NCBI GenBank assembly: GCA_029863735.1
Contig: JAOTUT010000006.1
Span: 1 to 19,744, forward strand
Direction: 5' to 3'
Length of the DNA stretch: 19,744 bases
DNA from: Ignavibacteria bacterium
Lineage (GTDB): Bacteria > Bacteroidota > Ignavibacteria > Ignavibacteriales > Ignavibacteriaceae
Shown: positions 6,741 through 13,961 of the stretch, piece after piece
Layout: every line of letters begins with the position of its first letter
How positions within the stretch are numbered: the stretch's first letter is position 1
Position numbers and translations under genes: made by a program
The notes under the pieces: generated by a model
Told to the model about the DNA's origin: nothing
Databases searched by the model: none
Seen by the model: only the letters and a program-made list of their open reading frames with translations

Positions 6741-8239
6741 TATAACATTCCCCTTTTCTCGTAAATAGACGGTTTCTTTTCCGGTTGCGTTTCTTCAATC
6801 TGTAAAGCCATTAATAAACTAACTACCGGATCAATTTTATGAAAGGATTTTTGCTTATCGGTTTGAACATTACCATTTATATCTTCTTTGATATAAATAT
6901 CTTTGAAGGCTTGCCTGACTGCTGGATTTTCTAAGTGATTTATTTTTTCGCTGCTCAATAATGACTCTAAGATTTTTATTGGCATCGTCATTGTCTTTGG
7001 TCCCTGCGCAACTCCGATCATTTCAAAATACCTCGATAACTTACCGACCAAATTATGACTTTTCCAGCGGTCATAACCACAGATTTTAATTCCATTGTCT
7101 CTAAGTATTTGAGTGATTTCTGTTTCAAGAATGTCATAATCGGGGATTTCATTCCCATAACGCCTAACGTATTTTTTACGAATCCAATCGGGATAGGAAA
7201 CACCATACATTTTCTCCTGCCTTATAGCTTCGGCGTCTGTTATCCAAATATAAGTATCAAAAATGAAAAAATCGTCAATTTTTTTTAAAATACTTAAAGA
7301 AGTAGTATCGCCTCCAAAGCCTAAATCAAGTCCTGCAAAGCCTTGAGCAAATTTTGACCTTTCTATTTTTTCCACAATTGAACGATCAAACCACTCAACC
7401 GGCACCCATTGATATTTATTCTCCTGCCAAATATTGAGATGCAGTCTTTTAAACATCGCCTCCGCTATCGGCTTTTGAAAAGCATCATTGTATTTTTTTC
7501 TCAATTTTGATATTGGGAATAAATCGCCTAAAGATGGATTGGCAATATACCATTGCTCCTCATCCCTCCATTTTTCTTTATCCTCAACCGTAAAAATATA
7601 ACCCTTAAAATCGGTCTCTGGTAATTCTCCCCTGATTGTTTTCTCTGCCCTTTCGTGAAGCTCACCACAAATTGTACTCATATCATTGCCCGCGGTCGTA
7701 ATTACTACTTTGAATGAATTTTCTCTTGCAATATCACCGGCATTCATAACATCGTAAAGGTCACGCTTTTTGAAGGTATGGAGTTCATCGAAAATAGTAA
7801 AATATGGATTGAATCCATGTTTTTTGTCAACGTCTGAACTTAATGCGTGAAATAATCGGGTGTGATCTGTTTTCCAAAAGAATCTTTTTTGTGATGGAAC
7901 GATTTGAATTCGTTTTTTAAGCGCCGGTGTTGCTCTGATCATATAGCTTGCAATACTAAATACAATACCAGCCTGATTTTTGTCGCCTGCACAGCAATAG
8001 AATTCGGGTCCGGGTTCATTATCAATAGCAAATTCAGCAACCAATAGACCGGAACTTAGTGAAGTCTTGCCGTTCTTTTTAGGGATTTCGATGTAAATTG
8101 TATCATAGCGTTTTTCTCCAAAGCACTCCTGAAGGATTTTATCTTGCCAGGGAATTAATTTAATTGGATTGCCTGCTCCCGCTCCATTGGGAATAGGTAG
8201 TTTTTCGATAACGTATTTAAGTTCGTCATAATAGATCAT
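6740..8239 (-). CDS. terL: Terminase large subunit (Terminase_1 / HK97 TerL-like)
   Basis: A 499-residue packaging motor. The ATPase half shows Walker A PKKNGKT (53-59) preceded by IYIEI, and Walker B YFTIFDELH with D151 and E152. The nuclease half begins at about residue 300 with FAGLDLGFGGDTTSLSIL; D305 is the expected first metal-binding acid. The protein binds the portal, pumps DNA into the prohead and cuts concatemers. The start ATG overlaps the TAA of the small-terminase gene (TAATG). Length and order are typical of HK97-type phages. Confidence 0.95.
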   Translation of the reverse strand: MIYYDELKYVIEKLPIPNGAGAGNPIKLIPWQDKILQECFGEKRYDTIYIEIPKKNGKTSLSSGLLVAEFAIDNEPGPEFYCCAGDKNQAGIVFSIASYMIRATPALKKRIQIVPSQKRFFWKTDHTRLFHALSSDVDKKHGFNPYFTIFDELHTFKKRDLYDVMNAGDIARENSFKVVITTAGNDMSTICGELHERAEKTIRGELPETDFKGYIFTVEDKEKWRDEEQWYIANPSLGDLFPISKLRKKYNDAFQKPIAEAMFKRLHLNIWQENKYQWVPVEWFDRSIVEKIERSKFAQGFAGLDLGFGGDTTSLSILKKIDDFFIFDTYIWITDAEAIRQEKMYGVSYPDWIRKKYVRRYGNEIPDYDILETEITQILRDNGIKICGYDRWKSHNLVGKLSRYFEMIGVAQGPKTMTMPIKILESLLSSEKINHLENPAVRQAFKDIYIKEDINGNVQTDKQKSFHKIDPVVSLLMALQIEETQPEKKPSIYEKRGML

Positions 8240-8604
8240 TATTTTCCAAATAAATCAGGGAATCTTCTTTCTAATAACCAGCCGGAGGATTGCCAACCTG
8301 CCTTTGCTGTCTTTATTCTTTTTAAGTTTGTCATTATAAATTCAGATTCAGCTTTTTTTAAAGATTGAACAAATAAAAAGTATTTGTCGTTTTCAAGTTC
8401 ATTAATTTTCTCTTCAGAAAGAGAATTATATTTAAGAAGTATTCCCGCGGTCGCCTCCCCTTTCTGCTTCCAGTTATAATAAGTTCTAAATGAAATACCT
8501 GCGTAAGCCGGTGCATGGGAAATCGGCATCCCCTCTTTGATTGCATTCAATAGTTTTTTTTTAGTCGCTTCCGTTAGCTTGTCTTTTCTACCAGCCGAAG
8601 CCAT
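8239..8604 (-). CDS. Terminase small subunit, HTH type
   Basis: A 121-residue basic protein. Its N-terminal part has a helix-turn-helix: LTEATKKKLLNAIKEG, then ISHAPAYAGISFRTYYNWKQKGE (about 28-50), the usual DNA-recognition motif of small terminases. The middle is helical (YFLFVQSLKKAESEFIMTNLKRIKTA) and the end W..SGWLLERRFPDLFGK is common in such proteins. It should bind the packaging site and pass DNA to TerL. It is coupled to TerL by TAATG. It follows the P27-like gene directly (stop and start adjacent), so there are two small-terminase-like proteins in a row. Confidence 0.8.
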   Translation of the reverse strand: MASAGRKDKLTEATKKKLLNAIKEGMPISHAPAYAGISFRTYYNWKQKGEATAGILLKYNSLSEEKINELENDKYFLFVQSLKKAESEFIMTNLKRIKTAKAGWQSSGWLLERRFPDLFGK

Positions 8605-9039
8605 TTAATCCCCATCTTTCGTTTGCTGTTTTTGAGTAATAAAATCATCTAATTCATCATCGTCTTTATTTGGCAAGCCACGACCAAGCGGAAATGGTGT
8701 TGGGAACTGATCGCCTTTGAACTCTTCGCTTAATGCTTTACACCAGTGCCGGTAAATAATTGAGTGCTTTTGTTCGGCTATTACCAACGGATGAATGTCA
8801 AGATCGCCTTTCCTTGTCTGTCTCGACTTGCTTTTTAACTCACTAACCTCTTTACTCAATTCGCTCCATCTCTGGTATGCCAGCGAATAACCGACAATCA
8901 AACCAAAATCCATTTCAGACAATTCTAATTGTTCATTCAGATATTTGGTTAATCGGTACGCTTCATTAATTCCGATTTCACTCAATGCCGATAAATCGCA
9001 CTCCGGAAATAATTGTTTTAAATATTTTAATTTTTCCAT
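8605..9039 (-). CDS. P27-family (Terminase_4) small-terminase-like protein
   Basis: A 144-residue protein whose pattern fits the P27-type small terminase: LSEMDFGLIVGYSLAYQRWSELSKEVSEL (about 40-68), then KGDLDIHPLVIAEQKHSIIYRHWCKALSEEF, and a low-complexity acidic tail (KDDDELDDFI). The helical core with a 'G...HP....e......r' turn is the family hallmark. The start has GGAG upstream and overlaps the end of the methyltransferase gene by 13 bases. With an HTH-type TerS just downstream, either both act in packaging or one has taken another role. The assignment is by pattern only. Confidence 0.65.
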   Translation of the reverse strand: MEKLKYLKQLFPECDLSALSEIGINEAYRLTKYLNEQLELSEMDFGLIVGYSLAYQRWSELSKEVSELKSKSRQTRKGDLDIHPLVIAEQKHSIIYRHWCKALSEEFKGDQFPTPFPLGRGLPNKDDDELDDFITQKQQTKDGD

Positions 9040-9587
9040 ATTGCCACTCCAAAAGAAACTGCCGGATGCAACTCTTTAAATTCAAATTTGTCTTTTAGTT
9101 CTATTAAATTCCATGCTTCGGTCATTCCGGTATTTAATCGAATATCATCCATAAGCAAAATTCCGTTTTCTTTAATTTGGGAACCCCACAATTCCAGTTC
9201 GGCTACGACCTGAGCATAAGTATGAAGCGAGTCAATAAATAAAATATCAACCTTATTCAGCACGAAAAACAAATTCTGACTATCTCTTGTATCGCTTTTA
9301 GTAGCATAAATATTCTGTTTTAATAAAAACCTCTGATTGAATTGAACTTTATCAATCGTTATTACAATCGCTTCAGGATAACCAAATTTAAAATGAAGTG
9401 CTCCGGTCCCCTTGTTAGTTCCCAATTCAACGACAAATTTCGGCTTTGTCAACTTCGCAAGATGATAAAGAAACGGATAGTATTTGTTTTCTTTCCGCCT
9501 AATCATTCTCTCTATAAATTCTGGAATTGGATTCGGCTCCTCAATGGCTAACCGCTTCGCTTCGAATATTTTAGCTTTTAAATCCAT
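9027..9587 (-). CDS. Class I SAM-dependent methyltransferase (Methyltransf_24 / CmcI-like)
   Basis: A 186-residue protein with motif I KFVVELGTNKGTGALHF (51-67), an acidic residue ending the second strand (VITIDKVQF), and the pattern DILFIDSLHTYAQVVAELELWGSQIKENGILLMDDI. The 'IDs.HtY..v..dle.w...l...G.ll.DDi' pattern is typical of small O-methyltransferases acting on sugars or natural products, not of DNA methyltransferases (no NPPY or PC motif). I chose the ATG at 9587; a TTG at 9593 is possible and no good ribosome site is seen, so it is probably coupled to the preceding gene, which it overlaps by 17 bases. With a glycosyltransferase nearby, a sugar acceptor is a reasonable inference. Confidence 0.8.
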   Translation of the reverse strand: MDLKAKIFEAKRLAIEEPNPIPEFIERMIRRKENKYYPFLYHLAKLTKPKFVVELGTNKGTGALHFKFGYPEAIVITIDKVQFNQRFLLKQNIYATKSDTRDSQNLFFVLNKVDILFIDSLHTYAQVVAELELWGSQIKENGILLMDDIRLNTGMTEAWNLIELKDKFEFKELHPAVSFGVAIWKN

Positions 9588-10146
9588 ACACAAACCATGA
9601 TTTATAATTTATTGTTTTTTCTAAATCGATTATTTTCTCAATCCTAATCAAATTCCCATAACGAATCCTCACTTCTTCTTCAATTCCAAAACATCTTTTA
9701 TGCCCTCCGCTCTGAATTAAAAACTTCGGCAACGTCATTATCACTAAACATTCTTTTTTCAATGAAGCCAAAATTGTTAAATCTCTATTCACGTGCTCAG
9801 GCGAATTCGCAATCAAACAGTCGAAACTATTCCATGAAACGTCAAGAAAATCATTCGTGTCAACATCAATTTTTTTGAATTCAAAATATTTCTGATATTT
9901 TTCAAGTCTTGCTGCAGCCAATTTGACAAATTTAATTTCCCTGTCCGACCAAAAATATTTTTCAGGTTTGTAATTGCCCTTTCTTTTAAATAATAGCTCC
10001 GGTATATCGGAATCACCTGCTGCATATTCGATAATTCTTTTGGGTTTGTGGATCTGCAATAAATCCACAACCAGTTCATTTCTCTTGCGATAATGACCTT
10101 TAAAAAATTTGTGAAACTTCATAGACTCATCTTGCTTAACTTTCAT
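9571..10146 (-). CDS. Methyltransferase-like Rossmann protein
   Basis: A 191-residue protein. KRIIEYAAGDSDIPELLFKR resembles motif I of class I methyltransferases (acidic residue, then a Gly-containing loop), YFWSDREIKFVKLAA the second strand, NSFDCLIANSPEHV the fourth strand, and CLVIMTLPKF the fifth. The usual GxG is AGDSD, so SAM binding is likely but not certain. I chose the ATG at 10146, which has a strong GGGAAGG site; an upstream TTG would overlap the previous gene. It forms a pair with the next methyltransferase gene by overlap. The N-terminal RKRNELVVDLLQIHKP is typical of MidA/Methyltransf_24-like entries. Substrate unknown. Confidence 0.65.
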   Translation of the reverse strand: MKVKQDESMKFHKFFKGHYRKRNELVVDLLQIHKPKRIIEYAAGDSDIPELLFKRKGNYKPEKYFWSDREIKFVKLAAARLEKYQKYFEFKKIDVDTNDFLDVSWNSFDCLIANSPEHVNRDLTILASLKKECLVIMTLPKFLIQSGGHKRCFGIEEEVRIRYGNLIRIEKIIDLEKTINYKSWFVYGFKS

Positions 10147-10178
10147 TTCTTGCCTTCCCTTTTTTATATAGAAAATTT

Positions 10179-10364
10179 TCAACCCCCAAAAAATTTCACG
10201 TGAAAGTTTGACTTCGCTCTTTTCGTCAACCTTACAGAGATTTGTTTAAGCGTCCTTACTATACTTTTTATATATAATATAATTAAACCAAATCTTGTTA
10301 TCCCTACTTTCATTTGCTGTTTCTTTCTATCAAAGTTGAGTTTCAAATAAAAGGGAGATTTCAT
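10179..10364 (-). CDS. Small basic hypothetical protein
   Basis: A 61-residue, strongly basic frame with a hydrophobic patch (GLIILYIKSIV). Its ATG overlaps the TGA of the glycosyltransferase gene (ATGA) and has a G-rich stretch (GGGGGG) about ten bases upstream. I recognise no family. The start overlap and the fit between two genes support it, but composition is odd, and it could be a non-coding gap with a chance frame. Confidence 0.4.
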   Translation of the reverse strand: MKSPFYLKLNFDRKKQQMKVGITRFGLIILYIKSIVRTLKQISVRLTKRAKSNFHVKFFGG

Positions 10365-11032
10365 AATACAAACCCCCCTATCCTTTCTACTCGCTCACCT
10401 TCAAGTCCGCCTGGTTTAATGCGAGCCATCTTGTAATTATATTTGTGAATGATTTGAACCCATCCATCGCTGAATGGCTTTATTGTTAGATGCTTACTTC
10501 CCATCTTATCATGAGACAAATCATAACAGGTTTTTAAATACAGGTCGTTCGTTGAATACATCGAAAGAAATGGAGAAGTAACATTCAATTCTATATATCT
10601 CTTATTAGTATAATATTCATTTGTCCTCGTATCAAACCAATATCCTCGAAGGTCAACAACGAAATCACCTTCATTCACTCCGTATAGCTTTATAATATTA
10701 ACATAGTTTGGTAAATAGTAATCGTCATTATCAAGGCGTGAAGTTATTACTCTTTCGTTATCCTCTACATTGTTTCTTATATATTCTTTTAATATCATAC
10801 CTGCATCGTTGAAGATACTACCTCCATTACCATTGAGGGCAACAACATCGAAGTCTTTAAATATGACCGGGTCTAATCTGTGAGCTACATTCGTAATAAT
10901 AACAAAAATGAAGTCTTTATTGGTTTGGTTGTACAGTGATTTGATTGTGAATTTATGGAATAGATCAATTCGTTCATTTAGCCAATAGTAAGATGGTTTA
11001 TAGTCAAAGCGGATAGCGACTATGTGCTTCAT
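10361..11032 (-). CDS. Rhamnosyltransferase-like GT-A glycosyltransferase
   Basis: A 223-residue protein whose layout fits the 'putative rhamnosyl transferase' family. An N-terminal RF(D) strand is followed by RIDLFHKFTIKSLYNQTNKDFIFVIITN (21-48), the usual 'SL..Q...dF' element, and by the metal-binding DXD-type motif ITSRLDNDDYYLPNYV (96-111). The end has WVQIIHKYNYKMARIKPGG. GT-A enzymes use a nucleotide sugar and a divalent metal held by the DXD. The exact sugar is inferred from family resemblance only. The start has a strong GGGGAGGAA site and overlaps the upstream small gene by ATGA. With two methyltransferase-like genes downstream it forms a possible glycan-modifying cassette inside the packaging region. 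Confidence 0.75.
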   Translation of the reverse strand: MKHIVAIRFDYKPSYYWLNERIDLFHKFTIKSLYNQTNKDFIFVIITNVAHRLDPVIFKDFDVVALNGNGGSIFNDAGMILKEYIRNNVEDNERVITSRLDNDDYYLPNYVNIIKLYGVNEGDFVVDLRGYWFDTRTNEYYTNKRYIELNVTSPFLSMYSTNDLYLKTCYDLSHDKMGSKHLTIKPFSDGWVQIIHKYNYKMARIKPGGLEGERVERIGGFVL

Positions 11033-11217
11033 TTCCTCCCCTCTTTATTAATAATTAATTCCTTGCCTTGTTTGAGTATGCTTAATGCCTCAGATACTTC
11101 AGACCAGCTATTGAGAATCGGCGTTACTACTTTCCATCGCCTCCAGAATGAATTGGTTTTCTTTAGTATTCTGAAGCCCTTACGATTCACCTTAACTTTA
11201 AATTCCTTTATTGCCAT
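11029..11217 (-). CDS. Small basic hypothetical protein
   Basis: A 62-residue protein starting MAIKEFKVKVNRKGFRILKK, with a strong GGGGAG site ten bases before the ATG at 11217. A TTG start at 11229 is less likely. It is basic and probably one alpha/beta domain (strand, linker, helix WSEVSEALSILKQGKEL). It overlaps the HNH gene by 20 bases at its start and the glycosyltransferase gene by ATGA at its end. I recognise no family. Confidence 0.6.
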   Translation of the reverse strand: MAIKEFKVKVNRKGFRILKKTNSFWRRWKVVTPILNSWSEVSEALSILKQGKELIINKEGRK

Positions 11218-11536
11218 TTCGCTCCCCAATAGTTTTCTGACTGTGATGCTGTTTACAAATAGACTGCAAATTAGATTCTTTATATTTATTCCCGCCTTGC
11301 TCTATTGGGGTTATATGATCTACCTCAATAGCCAATGTTTTGATATTCATTTCTAAACAGATTTCACAAAGTGGGTTTTTGGTCAACTTATAAATCCTTA
11401 ATCTTTTCCATGCCTTTGAATTATAGAAATTATTATACGGTCTCTTCTCGCCTAAATATTGTTTGCAATCCGGGCAAAAACTCCCTTTTCGATGCACCGG
11501 ATTGCGACAATACACATTGCGACAATAATAATGCAT
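11198..11536 (-). CDS. Phage HNH endonuclease
   Basis: A 112-residue protein. An N-terminal zinc-ribbon-like part has C5, C10 and the pair C21/C24. Then comes the HNH domain: FYNSKAWKRLRIYKL, NPLCEIC (57-60), EVDHITPIEQGG (D73 H74), SNLQSICKQHH (N89, C94, H97). The order CxxC, DH, N, C..H is the complete HNH nuclease plus zinc frame. Such HNH proteins are common next to terminase genes and in some phages are needed with TerL for cos cutting. Here three to four glycan-type genes separate it from the small terminases. No ribosome site; the ATG follows the upstream TAG directly. Confidence 0.85.
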   Translation of the reverse strand: MHYYCRNVYCRNPVHRKGSFCPDCKQYLGEKRPYNNFYNSKAWKRLRIYKLTKNPLCEICLEMNIKTLAIEVDHITPIEQGGNKYKESNLQSICKQHHSQKTIGERNGNKGI

Positions 11537-11755
11537 CTAAGATTTAAGAAAAGCCTCATAACTTTTCCCTGTTTTTAGCTTCATCCTAATCTTGAGTGCT
11601 TCCCATCCGCCGAATGCAGACCCGACAATCCATATTACAAGCGCCACGAAGTCCGTTTCTACTAATGGAAATCCGGGATTGTGACTTGTGAACCATGAAT
11701 AAATAAATGGAATCGCAAAGCCTAACAGTGATTTAAAGAATGCTTTCCAATCCAT
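11537..11755 (-). CDS. Small two-pass membrane protein (possible holin)
   Basis: A 72-residue protein with two hydrophobic segments: about 8-23 (SLLGFAIPFIYSWF) and about 35-52 (FVALVIWIVGSAFGGWEAL), a short loop between them and a basic C-terminus (KIRMKLKTGKSYEAFLKS). Size and layout fit a class II holin, but no endolysin gene lies beside it, so this is only a possibility. The start has a very strong AAAGGAGAG site. It sits between the replication block and the HNH gene. Confidence 0.7.
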   Translation of the reverse strand: MDWKAFFKSLLGFAIPFIYSWFTSHNPGFPLVETDFVALVIWIVGSAFGGWEALKIRMKLKTGKSYEAFLKS

Positions 11756-11796
11756 AGAACTCTCCTTTCTTTTGATTAAGAATTAGTTAAATATAA

Positions 11797-12213
11797 CTAT
11801 TTTTTAGATTTTTTAGGATTTTTTTTAAAATTCATGTTTGTTTGAAGTCGTTCTCCATTGACAAACCTTTTCGTCTCTTCAATGAGAAGTTCAATATTTT
11901 TTGCCGTTTCATTGTCATAGCTTTCATCAAGCGGAGTCACAAAGTTAAAAACCTTTCCATCTTTGACCGGATATGAACCGACAACCCGAATCCGATGCTC
12001 AACATCCTCATTGCCTTCTTTAAAATGAATACCCTTAATTGTGAAACCGGCTTTAACATTCAATAAATCTGCCGTGTATTTCTGAAAAGCTGATAAAGCA
12101 CTGGATAATGATTTTAATGGAGTTTGTTTTGAAATAAGGCTAAACTCATCCCCATTATTCTCATAGTCAATCATTACCTTTTCTTTGAAATATTTAATTT
12201 TACTTATGTTCAT
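11797..12213 (-). CDS. Conserved phage protein of unknown function
   Basis: A 138-residue protein starting MNISKIKYFKEKVMIDY. It has the pattern of a phage protein often seen beside replication genes: strands at the N-terminus, a 'P..sL..AL.aF' helix (TPLKSLSSALSAFQKY), a TPL turn near the middle, and a C-terminal helix ending EETKRFVNGERLQTNMNF, similar to the 'EA..YI.GKRAQ' ending I know from such proteins. I know no function. The ATG at 12213 has AAAGG ten bases upstream; an ATG at 12240, directly after the upstream TGA, would add nine residues. Confidence 0.65.
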   Translation of the reverse strand: MNISKIKYFKEKVMIDYENNGDEFSLISKQTPLKSLSSALSAFQKYTADLLNVKAGFTIKGIHFKEGNEDVEHRIRVVGSYPVKDGKVFNFVTPLDESYDNETAKNIELLIEETKRFVNGERLQTNMNFKKNPKKSKK

Positions 12214-12240
12214 GACTAACTCGCCTTTTGTTTGAGTCAT

Positions 12241-12687
12241 TCAAAATAGTTTACTCTCTGCCTTTGCTATTCCTTCTGGTTGATATTCATTATAAATTAT
12301 TTTGCCATTCTCAAGTCTAAACTGAGCTAACCGCGGACGCCAGCGCATAGCCTTGCCACCTCTTTCGAGCTTGACTTTTCGCCATGCCCAAAGCTCCATT
12401 TGTGTCCCCGGTGTCCTCAGCCATTCATAAGTTTCTTGTGCTTTTTCGATTGTTATTTTCTGAATATGAGAACTGAAATCAGATCCACAACATTGAACAC
12501 CGATAACCCCTCTTTCTGATAATGCTATAATGTCAATAATGTCAAATAAATCCTTGCGGACTCCGGGCGGACCATCAAAGCCTGGTTTTTTAGCATAGGG
12601 AATCCATCGCTCAACAATTCCACAAACAATGCCCTGGCTGTTTAGTTCTCTGATTGTTCTCTGTACCGGTGATAAACCTTTTGGCAT
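12241..12687 (-). CDS. Nuclease-like protein (PD-(D/E)XK / VRR-NUC or resolvase type)
   Basis: A 148-residue protein. The core is GIVERWIPYAKKPG, then RKDLFDIIDIIALSERGVIGVQCCGS and SSHIQKI (about 25-77). In homologs I know, 'R.D.f.f.Diia......giQ....s....h..Ki' forms a small nuclease fold with D52 and Q65 near the putative active site, followed by LWAWRKVK. I infer a junction- or nick-specific nuclease working with the adjacent helicase. The key acidic and lysine residues are not the textbook E-x-K, so activity is not certain. The start at 12687 has a perfect AAGGAG site and its ATG overlaps the TAA of the helicase gene (TAATG). Confidence 0.6.
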   Translation of the reverse strand: MPKGLSPVQRTIRELNSQGIVCGIVERWIPYAKKPGFDGPPGVRKDLFDIIDIIALSERGVIGVQCCGSDFSSHIQKITIEKAQETYEWLRTPGTQMELWAWRKVKLERGGKAMRWRPRLAQFRLENGKIIYNEYQPEGIAKAESKLF

Positions 12688-13961
12688 TATAGGTCTCCTT
12701 TTGTTTGCCAATTACCAAATATCTTGTTCTCTGCATCATAATAAATCGGAACATCCGCAATCATACCATCTCTTTGTTTTTGAATACAAAGTAATAAGTG
12801 ATTCTTTAGTGAAGTTCCGGTTTTATCGGTTTTAACCCCATAAATATATGGTTTATAAGTAAAGATTATTAAATCGGCATCTTGTTCAATCGCACCTGAT
12901 TCCCTCAGGTCTGCTAATATTGGTTTTTTGTCTTTTCTCTTTTCAACATTTCTTGATAATTGCGACAATACAACAATCGGGATATTAAACTCACGGGCAT
13001 ATATTTTTAATGTGCCGATTAATTTCGTTACTTCTTGGGTCCTGTTTTCTGAATCTTCTGGAGAATTCAATAATGTTAGATAGTCAATAAAAATAATTTT
13101 GCAGTTATAATAATCAACCATTTTCAATATCGATTTTTTGAGTGTTATTAAATCATGTTTTGGAGACTCGTCAATATAAATCGGTAGTCTTGATATTTTT
13201 TCAACGCCCTCAATAAATCTCTTTGGTTTGTCGGACTTATTTGATTCTCCCAATGCAAGCCGATTCATTAAATATTGTGCTTTCATTTCAAGAGATATAA
13301 AACCGACCGGAATAAAATTCTTTGCTATATTTTTTGACATTGCCAGCGCTATATCTGTTTTACCGGAAGAAGGGCGTCCGGCAATAATAATCAAATCCCC
13401 GTTTTTTATTATCACTTTGTTGTCAAAATCTATGAATCCAAATTTTACAACACTTTCGTTTATCTCTTTATATTTTTCTTCGGTCCCGTAAATATCGGAT
13501 AACTCAGTAAGACTAAAAATATTGTGGTCGAATAAATCCTGGTTTTGTTTTAATGATTCAGTTATAAAAAAATTTACCGTCTCTGTATTTTCTCCCCGGA
13601 GGCTCATTTGATTTGCTTCAATAAGAATCTGTTCATGTTTTCTTCTGTAATCATTTTGAATTAATTCTTTAACGAGAATCTCCCATTGTGTTTTGCGATA
13701 ATCAAATTGGCTAATACAATAAATTAAATGCTGGATTTCTTCAGAGTATTTTTGCCGAATTCCATCATTCCAAATTGCCTGCTGTATATTGCTTTTTCTG
13801 TTGAGTTGTTTTAACATCTCGAAACATTTTTGATTAATCTCTGAATGGAATAATTCTTTGTATAGTTTATTAAAAAATAAATCCTGGAATTCTTTGTAAT
13901 TTACAGCAAGCCCAATAATTGAATCTTCAAGCTCCCATTTAATCATATCTCTCATGACCAT
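12687..13961 (-). CDS. DnaB-family replicative helicase
   Basis: A 424-residue protein. The N-terminal helical domain (1-140) is DnaB-like (LEDSIIGLAVNYKEF...). The RecA-like motor has Walker A GRPSSGKT (195-202), VGFISLEM (219-226), Walker B KIIFIDYLTLL, then VVLSQLSRNVEKRKDKKPILADLRESGAIEQDADLIIF, which holds the usual DnaB H3 and H4 motifs including SGAIEQDAD. It unwinds the fork. The start has AGGGAA five bases upstream and overlaps the initiator gene by 10 bases. No loader gene is visible, so loading may be done by the upstream initiator or a host protein. Confidence 0.95.
   Translation of the reverse strand: MVMRDMIKWELEDSIIGLAVNYKEFQDLFFNKLYKELFHSEINQKCFEMLKQLNRKSNIQQAIWNDGIRQKYSEEIQHLIYCISQFDYRKTQWEILVKELIQNDYRRKHEQILIEANQMSLRGENTETVNFFITESLKQNQDLFDHNIFSLTELSDIYGTEEKYKEINESVVKFGFIDFDNKVIIKNGDLIIIAGRPSSGKTDIALAMSKNIAKNFIPVGFISLEMKAQYLMNRLALGESNKSDKPKRFIEGVEKISRLPIYIDESPKHDLITLKKSILKMVDYYNCKIIFIDYLTLLNSPEDSENRTQEVTKLIGTLKIYAREFNIPIVVLSQLSRNVEKRKDKKPILADLRESGAIEQDADLIIFTYKPYIYGVKTDKTGTSLKNHLLLCIQKQRDGMIADVPIYYDAENKIFGNWQTKGDL

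Noticed and set aside
11785..11798. AGTTA-AATA-TAACT inverted repeat after the membrane protein gene region
   Set aside because: Short, AT-only stem overlapping a stop codon; likely chance in AT-rich DNA.
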